Source of the DNA: Eremophila alpestris peregrina
Taxonomy: Eukaryota; Chordata; Aves; Passeriformes; Alaudidae
DNA length: 64,000 bases
Reading direction: 5' to 3'
Assembly: GCA_009792885.1 (NCBI GenBank)
Contig: WMCF01000007.1
Coordinates: 5,705,229-5,769,228 of the forward strand
A program made the position numbers and the translations under genes. Positions 25,100 through 37,125 of this stretch are shown one piece after another. Under the pieces are notes generated by a model. That model saw only the letters and a list, made by a program, of their open reading frames with translations. It did no database searches and was not told where the DNA came from. Every line of letters begins with the position of its first letter. The first letter of the stretch is position 1.

Positions 25100-25626
25100 A
25101 AGCAGCGTGGCCAGCAGGTCAAGGGAGGTGATTGTGCCCCTCTACTCCTCTCTTGAGAGACCTAGCTGGAGTGCTGTGTCCAGCTCCCTGGAACAGGAAG
25201 AATAGGAAAAGCATTGGCCTGTTAGAAGCCAAAGGAAGGCCATGAAGAGGATCAGGTGGCACCTCTCCAGCTGGAGCTGTTCAGCCTGGAGAAGAGAGGC
25301 CTTCATGGAGGACTTTTAGCACCTTCCAGTACCTAAAACTGGCCTGCAATAAAGCTGAAGAGGGACTTTTTGCAAAAGTGTGTAGTGATGGGACAAGGAG
25401 AAATGGCTTTAACCTGAAAGAGGTTAGGTTTAGATTGGATATTAAGAACAAATTTTTCACTGTGAGGATGGTGAGGCACTGGAACATGTTTCCCAGAGGA
25501 GTTGTGGATGCCCTGTCCCTGAAACTGAGCAATCTGGTCTGGTGGAAGGTGTCCCTGCCCATGGCAAGGGGGAAGGGATTAGATGGTCTCTAAGGTTCCT
25601 TCTAATCTGAACCATTCTGTGATTCT
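25100..25626 (+). mobile_element. CR1 LINE, 5'-truncated 3' end, plus strand
   Basis: The conceptual translation matches the C-terminal part of the CR1 ORF2 protein (endonuclease plus reverse transcriptase). SVASRSREVIVPLYSSLERP is encoded from about 25104, and FRLDIKNKFFTVRMVRHWN from about 25429, each on a different open frame. The intervening DNA has the usual CR1 phrase around GAGCTGTTCAGCCTGGAGAAGA, but indels have shifted the frame. The 3' end GAACCATTCTGTGATTCT is the typical CR1 terminus. The copy lacks everything upstream of the C-terminal part of the reverse transcriptase ORF, the usual result of incomplete target-primed reverse transcription. It is a dead copy. Confidence 0.93.
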
Positions 25627-28600
25627 CGGATTTCAAGTTTTATATATATAGTTTTATATTTATGATTCTATTTATATTATTTAGATTTATATATCTCAGT
25701 ATATGAGTCTATAGAACTTTCTGAATTTTACATTCCAAACCCCCAATGATTTTGAATTAAAAATATTGAGACTGGAGATGAGGCTCTCAGAAGTAAGAAA
25801 ACACTTAGTGGACTAGTACTCTTTACAGCGTAAGTGCAATTTACTTCTCAAGGATTCCTGTTTTATTGAGTGCCTGGAATAAATTAATCTAATTATATTT
25901 TCTCTTTCTGTCTGTGTATTTTCTCCTTTTTTCCTTGCTATCATCCTGGGATACACTTTGCATGTTATCCAAACTATAGTTCCGATGGGAAGTTATTTAT
26001 TTCCTCACAGGTATTTTGGTATCTTCAAAATAGTAACTCAGTTTCTGACAGATTTTTAGCGTTGATTTTCATAGTTGATTTTCTTAGTACTTCCACACAA
26101 CTGAAGCACAGTCTTCATAATTCTCTGGTGGAGCATTGGCATCCTACAGATTAGTGGTAAATTTAGAAAATTGTCAAATTATCTGGATTTTTAATAAACC
26201 AAGAAAATGATTTTTTTCAAGGAGTAATTCTTACAGCATTAATACGATCAAAGGTGGCATTCACTAATTGCATTTGCAGTGGTGAATATTTCTTATTTTT
26301 GAAAATATGGATGTCAAGCTCTTTATGAGATCAAGAATGTGTCCATACTTCTGAAAGGAGTTCTGGTTTCACCTTGTCTCACACTCCTTCATTTTTGTCT
26401 GCCATTTGCCCTGGTGTCTTTGGAAAGATATTTTGGGTTTTCTGACCAACTGAAGGACCAGGATCTAAGGGAATTCTGCTGTTACAACCCCTGGAGGTGA
26501 TATACCTTTCTCAGGCAGAAACATAAAACCTCTTGACATGTTGACAACAAAATATGCATGTGACAACAACAGCAGAGATAATTTTCCTTTCATGATCTGG
26601 GTCAGACATGGGACTCTCTTTGGCACACCTCCTCTGGGAACAACTGAGTGTGACTGGCGTGGTTATTAAATGAATCACTAAAGTTCCACCTTCCCAAATT
26701 TCAAGCACAACTGAAACATAACGTAAACTGACTCTTACGTTGATAAATTCTAAGAGATTTAAGATTTCTGGTGGATCATTCAAATTTAGCTTTCAGAAAA
26801 TAATAAAAAAATATTTACCTGAAAATTTATTGTTTAACAATGATTTGTGTCATTTGATATTTACCACAGAATATGTTAAATGGGTGTTATTTGTTTGGAA
26901 GCTAGTCTTAGTGCTAATACTGACTTCTAGAAATTCGTGGAGGAAAGATAAAATCAAGGCATGAAAGGTCTTTTTTTTTCATGTAACATCCAAAGCTATG
27001 CCTGCCCTTGCTGATAGGCATATGTCAAAAAAGTTAGGTTTCATCATCTGTAAGGCTTTCCACTTTATTACATAGCCATATAAATATAGAGTTCAAAAAT
27101 ACCCCCAGAAACACTTGCTAAAGGCAACAAAGATATTGGAGACTATTAGGTGCATTGAAGATGCAGTAGTTATGTGATTTGGACATTCTGCATGGACACT
27201 AGTTAAGACTCAAACTTGAAAACAAGTTTTTATAAGTTTTTACACCAAATTCTGACTTTTTGCAGAGAAAACTCACAGCAGTAAACCCCAATTCTATCAC
27301 ATAAACAGACAAATAAGCTACAGATTTTTCTAATTCCATTTTGGCTAACTACTTGGCACTTTTTAGACCAAACTCAACAATAACCTTTTATTTATCTATT
27401 TTTTTAACTTAATTGTTATTTGAGGAAAATATAGTCACTAGACTTATATGTAAAACTGCATAATAATATTGAGCATGTTTACAGACCAAATTCGCATGCC
27501 CCCAAGATGTGTTCAACTGCATTCTTCATGTGAAGAAATTTCACCCAAAATGATAGCAGCTTTTCAGGCAGATTACAGCAGTGTTACTAGAGCAGTTACA
27601 ATCTATTTAAGGTAAAAAATGGGTGAACAGCTGTGACAGAGCAAAAACTTTGAAGGTCAGAGATATAATTTAGAGGCCACTATAAGGCTGGAAAAAAAAA
27701 AAGGGACTAACAACATCAGCACATTTATAAACAAATATACTGGGAGAAGGGTTTGAAAAAAAGCTGTCACATGACTTGTCTCATTCATTATACAGTTAAC
27801 AAATTCTGACACAGACGAACTGTGACTCCTACAAGGGAAGTTTTTTTAGTAATACTGCTTCCACAGAAAACCCATTCGTTTTTGTGAACTGAAGTAGGGA
27901 ACTTAGGAAACATAAATTCTATGCTCATGTCTGTTTCACAGGCAGTAAACCTGCTGTGCACTGCAGCAGTATATCAACTATCAACTATGTTCTTTAGCTT
28001 GGTCTTCTCTGGGGAGATGGGATCTGACTGAGATAATTCATTGTGTTTGGGACAGAGGCAGAAGGCAGTACTCTGTCCTGATGATGAGCAGGTAATAATG
28101 CAGGTTGTTCAAAGATGTACAGTTTATATACATTAGTTTATATTCATGTATGTATCTGCAGAATAATTTAATTTAATCATCTATTTCCTGTGTTGTGTAA
28201 CAGTAGTCAAAAAATTTTGATGCTTGGAAAAAACTGAAAATTCTTCAGTAGAAACATTTTGTTAAGCTAACCTCACACTTGAAAATCACTCTGAATAAAG
28301 CACCACCATTATCTAGCCTTCCTTGAATCTGTGATATTTCAGTTGCTCAAAGGAATGTCAAAATCACTAACAGTATGAAGGCAGCAGTTGTTCTGACAGC
28401 TGAAGCATGAACTGAATCTGTCTAGTGAAATTAGCCTAATATGGTCAAATTGCTTTTGCTTTTTAACTGTATATGGGCAACAGCAAAGACACTGTGTGTG
28501 GCTTCCACATCAGTTAAGAAATGTATAATCAAATTATGTAACAAATTGCTTTGGCCATTAATAAACAAAAGGAAAAAAACCCCTTTTAAATCAAAGCTGT

Positions 28601-29265
28601 TTTTTATTTTAATCAAAGCCATCACTGAAAGCCTTCACGGTTTTCATTTTTCCTTCCACCAAGAGTAATTAAGCTTTTGCATGGAATTTTATTCCTCAGT
28701 GATGTATAGGTTAAAAAATGTTATTATACTTTGGTTTTGATTATTGCACTGTGGTAGTTTCAAGATTTAGCTTTGTTGGAAACCCCTCTTGTTAAGAAAA
28801 TGAGTCATTTTCCTTTATTTAGCAAGTAGCATTACATGGGTCCATCTTGCATGGGAATGGAACAAGTAAATAACCAAAACATTTAGAAACTTGAACTAAA
28901 TTCTTTCAGCTAGATTTCAACTCTCTTCAAAAAATCATGGAGCTGTAAAAATTGGTTCAATTTTAATATTTATACTGCTCTCAAGATCTTCAAATGTATT
29001 TGTGTATTTTACACAACAGGATTCAGTAATTTCCTATTTTTTTTTCTTGTTTGTGTGTTCTGCAGGTATTTTTTACCCTTTTTTTTCCTGAGAAAATCAA
29101 GTACTTCATGCATAACTTTCAACACAAAAGAGAAAGGAAAGTAATTTGACAACACAGCTAAATTCATAAATTTGAAGTGAGATGGTTGCATTAGGAATTG
29201 TAAAACTATCCTTTTTTCATCATCTCAACACCCATAGAAGGATTTTCAACTACATTTCTGTTTAT
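25627..29265. other. Non-coding stretch with no recognised gene
   Basis: The stretch begins with an AT-rich low-complexity run (about 25635-25700) just after the CR1 end. The remainder is AT-rich with frames under 95 residues and no recognised repeat or exon. Confidence 0.5.
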
Positions 29266-29528
29266 GGAATCATAGAACAGAACCATAGAATGGTTTGGGT
29301 TGTGAGCAACCTTAAAGATCTGGTTCCAATCTCTCTTGCATGGGCAGGACCATATGCCAGTAGACCAGGTTTCTCAGAATCCCATCCAGCCTGATCTTAA
29401 ACACTTCCTGGGATAAGGCATCCACAACCTCTCTGGACAACTTGTTCCAGTGTCTTACCACCCTTAGAGTAAAGAATTTTATCCTAATACCTAATCTAAA
29501 CCAACCCTTCTTCAGCCAAAGGCCAGCT
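29266..29528 (-). mobile_element. CR1 LINE 3'-end fragment, minus strand
   Basis: The plus strand begins ATGGAATCATAGAACAGAAC and continues through ACCATAGAATGGTTTGGGTT and the phrase around ATCCAGCCTGATCTTAAACA. This is the reverse complement of the CR1 3' region, including the stretch encoding the last ORF2 residues. It stops at about 29528, where a second CR1 of the same orientation begins, so this is either a tail-to-tail pair of insertions or one insertion into another. Confidence 0.9.
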
Positions 29529-29530
29529 TG

Positions 29531-29746
29531 TGGTAGTTAGAGCTAGAAGGGACCTTTAAAGGTCATCTAGTTGAAGCCACCTGCAGTGAGCAGAGTGATC
29601 TTCAAAACGACCAGATTGCTCAGAGATCCATCCAATTTGACCTTAAATGTTTACAGGGATTGAGTATCTACCACCTTTCTGGGCAACCAGTCCCTGTGGT
29701 TTGATACCCACACTTCCTTGTATCTAGTCTCTATCCTCTATCTATC

Positions 29747-29793
<47 letters not shown>

Positions 29794-29794
29794 C

Positions 29795-29838
<44 letters not shown>

Positions 29839-30110
29839 ATCTATCTGTGTCAACTACACCATTCAGCTTGGTGTCACCTACAATCCCCTTCATTGATGAA
29901 GAAATTAAACAATACCAGTCCCAGTATGGACCCCCAAGGGGCACCACCCATCTCTGATCTCATCTGCCCATTGAATCACTGACCAGTACACCCCAGATGC
30001 AACCACCCTGTCAATTCATTATCCACCAAATATCAATCATCAGTTCCACACCTCTCCAATTTAGTGAGAAGGATGTTCTCACAGCCCTTAGTGAAGTCAG
30101 TAGTAGATAC
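29531..30110 (-). mobile_element. CR1 LINE with internal deletion, split by a microsatellite, minus strand
   Basis: The left piece (29531-29736) is a CR1 3' end in reverse orientation, with the typical GGACCTTTAAAGGTCATCTAG. The right piece (about 29848-30110) encodes, on the minus strand, reverse-transcriptase sequence: DFTKGCENILLTKLE, then WGSILGLVLFNFFINE, matching the CR1 blocks usually reading DFSKAFDTV and QGSILGPVLFNIFIND. In an intact CR1 several hundred bases of ORF2 separate these parts. Here a (CTAT)n tract occupies the junction. Stop codons interrupt the frame. It is a dead copy. Confidence 0.85.
29737..29847. repeat. (CTAT)n tetranucleotide microsatellite
   Basis: About 110 bp of CTAT units with a few interruptions (for example CCATTATC near 29791-29800). 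It lies at the internal junction of a CR1 copy. It produces a spurious open frame repeating Tyr-Leu-Ser-Ile. Confidence 0.95.
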
Positions 30111-30621
30111 ATTTCCAATCAGTCCAAAGGGACACGTACTGAGTGTTTTAACCCAGAAAATCGGTTTTGTATGGCATGTTTCCTGCAAATCAGCAATCTG
30201 TATCTTCATGGTTTTCTTTTGACTGAGCTGTTGCCAGAGAGGAAATACAGTAAAGGGGAAAGCACTTAAAACCAAGTGACACAGTACATGAGATGTGAAA
30301 TGCTCCTTTCAAAAGATTCATGTGAATTCCCACACTTATCTAGGAGTTGACTGACCTTGGTTCTGAGGACCTCAGCATTCTGAAATGTGATCACTAGTTA
30401 TTCCCCATTGAAAAATTGGCATAGAAATTTCAATTTAGCATTTGGTATGCATCAGTGATGAACCAGGATTCCAAAACAAGTGATAAAATATAGCAGCCAA
30501 GACCAAGATGCTCATAATGTAGCTATATTAATTCTAGACCTACTGAATTCTGTTAGATTTTGTAGGCAGCTGCCGCTGCCATTAGCTCCTGACAACCTGA
30601 GTAAACACTCAGGTTTATCAG

Positions 30622-30646
30622 GCTAATCTAGACTGTCTATATCCTA
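30622..30646 (+). repeat. 25-bp direct repeat, copy 1
   Basis: Identical over 25 bases to 31963-31987; it starts GCTAATCTAGACTG. The flanks do not match. Confidence 0.9.
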
Positions 30647-31962
30647 TCCTATCATGATGTCATAATTACAGTGATGTCAACTCATGAGCCATTTAGTGCC
30701 AATACATCTATTTACACTGTATTCACAGTGGTATAGACTCACTCAAAGAACAAACACCAGGCCAACTAAAGAACGCTGTCTACAGCAACTGTCATCAAAT
30801 CTATAAGTACATTTTCTGACCATAATGTTCAATCAGAGATTAGAAGTCTCAGCCTTTTTGCAAATATTAACTTATATGAACTAAGCAATGGGACTAAATA
30901 ATGGATTATAATTCATCATGACAAGCCTGAAAGTCCAGCAGTTTTTTTCAACTTTTCTCTTTTTGAGCACTATCTCCAGTTTTATTATGTATCAGAAGCA
31001 CAGGTGACGTTCTACTTTTTCCAGATTTGATGCTCCACATAGATCAATAGGTAATTAATTTTCCTTCTAAAAGTGAAGAATTATCAGAGTAAAGAAGAAT
31101 TTTGTGTGGAGTAATCCCATGTCACCACTGTTGACATCCTAGACTTACAATTTGCAAGGCAGTGAGTATTCTCTTTAGCTACTCCAGATAAATAACACTT
31201 TGTATCTGAGAACCATGATAGCACAAAAATATGTTTTTCAGAAGCATAATGCTTCAGAAAGAAAACTTAGATGAGAAAAATACATAGTCATGAACACCAC
31301 AGAGAGGAAACAAAGCTGCAGTGAGAGTGCCTGTGGGCTCTGGGTTCAGCAGCCTTAGAATAGAAAACTGTCACTGTTTCCTTCAATTTCAAGTGCTTAT
31401 TATCCTCAAATTGTACTTTTCCATTGCAGAGAAATATAATGAAGATTGTTGTTGATGAAGATTACACTGTAATGATAATGTCACTTAAGCTGTGTTTATT
31501 AGACATCAAGAACTGGCAGCAACAAATGCAAATGTTAGACATGCATTATTATGAACTGCCAAGATGCTGTGAAAATTGGCAGATCAGTTGTTAGAATCTG
31601 CATCTTTGGAGATTTGCTGAATTAGAAATACTTTACTACACAAGCCGTCTGTTTTCTACTCCTGAACAAAGACTATATAATTCTTGTGTGTTTTTATTTA
31701 TATTGTCCCTTGGGTTTTCTGTCACTCAGATGGTGAGAAGTGGTCCAAGAAGGAAGCTGTCACTCCTTTAAGAATAAATTCCAGTCACCCCAATAAATTT
31801 CAGTGTATTTGTATAAAGAAGATTTATATTTCTATTAATATTTCTCTACCTATGGTCTTTACTCCCACTGACTTGTCTGGTACAGCAATAATTTGCCAAG
31901 ATTACGTCTACTAATAGGAATAAAAGATGTGTATAATAACACATAAAGTCAATATTGAGCAA

Positions 31963-31987
31963 GCTAATCTAGACTGTCTATATCCTA
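31963..31987 (+). repeat. 25-bp direct repeat, copy 2
   Basis: Identical to 30622-30646, with a period of 1341 bp between the copies. Confidence 0.9.
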
Positions 31988-33808
31988 ATAGTTTTCTAGA
32001 TTTTCAAAGAAATGAAGCCACATTTCCTACCTCTTTCTTTCTTAACCAAAGAAAGCAAGAATGTTGACTACATAAAACACATATATATATAGGCCTGAAG
32101 AAGAACTATTTATGATAGCTGAGACAGAGCTTTTTATTATATCTCTTCTGGGCATCTATTGAATGAAAATAATTTTTTTATCATTTCCTGCGCCTTTTAT
32201 CAAGATGAAATTATCCCATACTGGACAAAACTTGTTTTATAGTGTTTACTTAGAAATTTCTTGCATGGGAATAGATGTTGAGGTAGCAAAACTTAACTGC
32301 AGAAAGTACTGAAAATATAGTAACACAGCCCAATATAATATCATATTTGTTCACTTGGGTTAATAATTTCAGAAGTTATGCTAAAAAATTATAAGTTTGT
32401 GAGTGAGGGAGAAGTTTTGTAATCTCTAGCAATAACTGCATTTCTCACATTATCCATGAGCTGTGCTTTCACTGACTTACATTATTTCAGTTTTCACAAA
32501 GTAAAAGGCAAAACCTTAGTCTGTGGATGAAATCAGAATTTATAAAAACCTTTGTTTAAGCAGCTCTATTTATGTACTTCACATAAATCTTAGCAGTTTT
32601 AGATATAGTAACAACATGCCTCATTTTACATAATTTTCTTGTCACATTAATTTTGCACTTGTGTTTCCAGATAAAGATGACTATAACATCAGTAGCATCA
32701 GTATATCCCACTAGTCAAACTACTTACATAGGTTAGGTGTGATTTAAAGGTTAAGAAGACCTTCATTGTGACTCCCTCTTTTAATTCTTTCTATTCTTCT
32801 AACTGACATAAATAATGGCTTCTGAAAGGAGAAGGAAAATAGGTTAACAATAACCTCCCAGGCAGGAATTCTAATGAGATTCAAACTTGTCCCAGTCTCA
32901 TCTTCATTTCCTTTCCTGGCAGGTATGATTGCTTATATATTTGATGTCTTTCATGAAATGTTTCTTCAGAAATTATTTTTTATAGGGCATGACACACACA
33001 AAAAAAAAAGAAAGAGGGAAACCTTTATTAAAAATTCTGTAGTTGTGTTTTATACACCTCAAGACTAATTTCTTCATGTGAATATCCTGGATAATTTTCA
33101 TATTTTTGTTTCAAGGCTACTAGCTTTTAAATCTGAAAATCCTCATTTTAGAATCATTTAATTCCTTTCTCATGTCTCAGTTTGCTTTTATACATTTGTT
33201 AGTGATCAAGTGTTCTGCATTACATCAATTACCTTGAATAGAATTTTTTCCTTCCTAGCTTCATTGTATTGAGTATACAATATCCTGTTACCTATTCATA
33301 CTGCACAGATGGATGTCTGACAACAAACTTCACATTTGTAATCAGCTCTTGCAGCTAAAAACCTGAAGTAAATGATACTAAGAATAAAGGATTTCTCTTC
33401 CTAGAGCAGCTTTTAATTTATTGTTGTCACTTTTTTTTTTAATGAAGATATTATCACAAGAAATTTTAATTTTTCTTTGTGTACTTGCTGGTTCTGACAA
33501 GCATAGTCTAGGGCTGTAACAATATTATGCCTCAGACAGATGTAAGTCAGATGATATGTCAGGTGGTCTTTTAAAAATGACTACTAAATAATCCAAAATG
33601 TGCACACTTTTTTTTTTTTCCTGCTATTATTCCTGCCTTGTAATCCACATCATAACAGGAGACAGCAGCTTCTCACAACAAATTGAAGCTGGTGACAAAA
33701 CCAACAAGGCTCAGTTCTGAGGCCCTTAAATTTCATACAAAAATTGTGTCATCTCACTGGCAATGACAATAGAGTACTTGCTGGTCAATGAGGCTACAGC
33801 TTTAGCCA

Positions 33809-33967
33809 AGAGAGATTGTGGACTTCCCATTCCTGGGGTTGCTCCAGGCCAAGCTGGATGGGTCCCTGAGCAATCCAGTCTAATGAAAGATGTCTCCACT
33901 CACAGCAGGGGGGTTGGAATGAGATGATTTTTAATGTCCTTTCCAATCTAAACCATTCTAGGGTTCT
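33809..33967 (+). mobile_element. CR1 LINE 3' tail, plus strand
   Basis: A short, strongly 5'-truncated CR1. It reads from AGAGATTGTGGACTTCCCAT through GGCCAAGCTGGATGGGTCCC to the 3' end CCAATCTAAACCATTCTAGG, matching the last part of the ORF and the 3' UTR of avian CR1. It is about 160 bp long. Confidence 0.9.
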
Positions 33968-36249
33968 AGGCTTAGGAGCCACCTTCATTGTTCCGCTGTA
34001 TTGGCACTTAATATATCCTGTGCATATCAGAAACATGGAATACATTCTGTATTTCTCCTGCCTATCAACAAATTTCTTATGATCTCCTTGCCTCTGGCCT
34101 TCCATTGAATAGGTTTGATTAATGGGCAGTCAAAATGCTTAAGGGACCATATAAAACTCATATACATTTTTTAGGTTTTTCTCAACAGAATTGAACTTTC
34201 TGCTCACAATAAACTCAAAGTAATAAGTTTTCTCATATTTCTTACCTGATACAAAATAGAATTTATATAGCATCATTGATTAGATGATGACCTAGGATAT
34301 ATAATATCCTGCAAATTTATACTGAAGGATATGGGGAGTTTCAGTAGCTAGTCCTTGCAACTCCCTCCCTAGTTTTTTTAGTATTCTTAAGAGGAAAAAT
34401 GAATTTTTTCTCTGAAAGGAAAACTGTTTCTTCCAGGTATTCAGAAACACATATTACAAGAAGACATAAATTGCATTCCTCTTATTTTCTCATAGCAGCA
34501 TATGTCCATTCCCTATTTAGGAAGCAATAAATGCCCCAGAGCTCTCAAACCAAAATCTCAAAACATTAAAATTGCTGTAGGCCTAGCCTGTTTACAATCC
34601 TTCTTCAAATATGGTAAATTTGATAGGAAAACTTAGAAGCTCAATACTTTTTCTGAATAAGGGTAGAGCTTTTCTAAAGTTCAGCCTTTTTCTTCCAGAC
34701 CATGAACAAGAAGAGTTCATTGAACACGGATGTCTCAGTTCAGATAGGAGGAATTGTAGGCAATGACTATTCTCAAAAGGCAATGTACCTGAAAATAGTG
34801 GATCAAGCTAGTGTACAAGTGGGTAATAGTGGAGAGAGTTTCTCCAGGAAAACAAATAACAGAAGTAGTATCCTTGCTCATTCAAAATTTTTCCTGGATC
34901 TTTACTAGCAAGTCATTTTGCACCTGAGGAGGTGCTTCACCTCTTACACAAAGTTCAAGTAGTGATTGTTTGTTTTTTTTTCCCAGTCTGAAAAATTGCA
35001 AAATGCTTTTGACTTACAGGAAAAGCCTTTAGTGTCTTATGACATATAAGATATCAGATAGACATGAATATCTGGAAATTATTAAGGTAGAGTCACACAC
35101 ACGTAATTTTTGGTTCACACCTAAGGAAACACAGGCACTTGGCATGAGATTGAAAGGCTCTATTAACAGCTGGAGAAAATAAAATAAATTAATTTATTAA
35201 TTAATTAATCTCCTCTCTTCCTTCTGCCTATTTTCCCCATGGCTACCACACAGTATGGGTCTGAAGGCAGTGACTCACTTGGGAAGTCTTGTTACCCAGT
35301 CACTCAAAAGTTTCATTAGGGAGATTATTTAATTTATTAAGAAAGACTTGATTAATACCAAGCAAAGGAGGAATTCCCTCTTGGAAGAAGGCACTGAAAA
35401 TTAATTCCATTCATAGCCCTTGTCTCCACAATTCTTCTCCACTTAACTTTACTTAATTTTTAGCCTTTTCTATTCAAAAGCACCTAAAATGAGGATCAGT
35501 TCATTCAAGTAAAAATATTTTTACTGCACTGGTGTCACTACTGTATTTTGAGGATGCAATGCTGCCCTTCTCTTAACTGTGACAGGACAACTAATGACTC
35601 ACTCAGAAACTGACAGTCTCTCAACTCAGTAACATTCTCCCTCACAAACACTTATCAGGTGAAAATTTTGAAAAGAGCTTTTCTAAAACACAGCATTGGA
35701 GTGATATATATTGTTAAATGGAATATTTTCAGAAATATTTTATGCTAATTTATGAAGCTGTTTACTTTCTATAAACAATCAGAAATCTTTCACATTTACA
35801 ACAAATGAATGAAGAAAGTGATACTGATCTGACTCAATCAGAAACCCTTTATCTTTGGGAGACATCCACAGAATTCTGGGAAAAAGAAAAAAATCTTCCA
35901 AGTGAAAGTTGCAACACTTTTTTCTTCATCATCGCTTGCTAAAAACTAGTAGTTTTATTAACACAATAGAGGGAGTCTGTTGCAGCTTGCAGTGACTGGT
36001 ACACGAATCAGCGTGTATCTCAACTCTGTATCAGAGCAAGAACTTGTACCTTTGTCATTTTCTCATATGCTTGGCTCTTCCTTGACAGCATCTCTAAGCA
36101 CATGGGAGGAGCAGAAGCCCTAGCACGCTCCAATAGGCTGATCAAGGAATTAGGATCACAGGTTGCAATATGAAGACTTGAATACTCTTGAAGTAGACAC
36201 AGATCAGACCTTTCAGATTTGCAGATCATCAGTTTGATGCCTGAACAGA
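33968..36249. other. Non-coding stretch with no recognised gene
   Basis: AT-rich DNA, including an ATTA-rich run at about 35181-35210. A 68-residue frame at 34702-34908 follows a splice-acceptor-like TTTTTCTTCCAG, but it matches no protein I know and lacks a convincing donor. Confidence 0.5.
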
Positions 36250-36400
36250 ATTGTAATTGGGTTTGGGGTCTTTTGTGGGTTTTCTATGTTTGGTTTTATG
36301 GGATGTTTGTTTGTTTAGTTGTTGTTTCTGTTTGTTTGGGGGTTTGCTTGTTTGGTCCATTAAGTCCACTTAGGTTGCGGGTTTGATTTTTTTTTTTTAA
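36250..36400 (+). repeat. T/G-rich low-complexity region with GTTT units
   Basis: Long T and G runs, including several GTTT repeats and G runs of 3 to 5, just upstream of the ERVL-like LTR. It ends with a T12 run near 36390. No coding potential. Confidence 0.75.
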
Positions 36401-36462
36401 TGGTATATATTATTTATACTTTTCTACTGTGAATCTTGGATCAGAAATGTTGTTAGGCTTTC

Positions 36463-36467
36463 ACCTG
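36463..36467. repeat. Probable target-site duplication, left (ACCTG)
   Basis: Matches 37121-37125 (ACCTT) at four of five positions. Confidence 0.6.
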
Positions 36468-37120
36468 TGTTGTGGGGTGACTTTACAATGCTTATATCCC
36501 CAGTTGTCTGTTTTGTTTATGCTGGATATTAAATTCTGTACCTTTAAGACTGGTTCCAAGAGTGAAGGGGGAGAGAAGAAACACGCAGTTTGTTTTCAGA
36601 AACTTCACTTGCTCCTCCATATTCTTCACACAGGCAGTGTTGTCTGCAGCATGGACATTCTGGAGAGAGCTCTCCTTTACTTTTAGTTAGTTTTTTATCT
36701 AGCTGAGACAGAGGAGTTCCCCCAACTGTGGGTTTTTTCTTTTTCTTGAAACTGTTCAAAACTACTCTGGACTAAAAACCCATAAAACCACCAAAAGCTC
36801 ACACCTGTGGCCCACCAGGGCCTGGAATGCTGCATTCCAGTGTCAGAGGGACTGATAAGAGACTGAGTGAGCCAAGCTACCCCCAACAAAAGGACTTTCT
36901 AAATTTGCCATCTCTTCAGAACAGCGAGAGGTTTTATTGTTTAAAATTATTCATTGTTTTAAATAGTTGTGAATACTTTGCTTGTTAAATAAACTATTTT
37001 CACCACTTTTCCCCAAAGATGTCTTTTCCCAAACCAGTTGGGGGAGGGGCCACTTGAATTTGTTTTCTAGAAGAACCCCATTTGGAAGTTTCCTCCCAAA
37101 ATTTGCCCTAAACCAGGACA
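36468..37120 (+). mobile_element. Solo LTR, ERVL-like, plus strand
   Basis: A 653-bp element from TGTTGTGGGGTGACTTTACA to CTAAACCAGGACA, that is, with TG...CA ends. The flanks are ACCTG on the left (36463-36467) and ACCTT on the right (37121-37125), a 5-bp duplication with one mismatch, as expected for ERVL-type integration. AATAAA at 36988-36993 is the likely polyadenylation signal, about 130 bp before the end. The body matches a common songbird LTR that I recall, including GATATTAAATTCTGTACCTT and TTGGGGGAGGGGCC. No internal retroviral sequence adjoins it, so it is a solo LTR. The exact family name would need a repeat-library search. Confidence 0.8.
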
Positions 37121-37125
37121 ACCTT
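37121..37125. repeat. Probable target-site duplication, right (ACCTT)
   Basis: Matches 36463-36467 at four of five positions. Confidence 0.6.

Larger units (their letters stand above)
30111..33808. other. Non-coding stretch with no recognised gene
   Basis: AT-rich DNA with short frames. It contains both copies of an exact 25-bp direct repeat and a small inverted repeat around 30596-30613 (CCTGAGT, four bases, ACTCAGG). No exon or known repeat was recognised. Confidence 0.5.

Noticed and set aside
29718..29957. 79-residue frame repeating Tyr-Leu-Ser-Ile
   Set aside because: It is the translation of the CTAT microsatellite.
34702..34908. Possible exon: 68-residue frame after a pyrimidine-rich TTTTTCTTCCAG
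   Set aside because: No protein match that I recognise, no good donor site at the other end, and no partner exon nearby. Conservation data could revive it.
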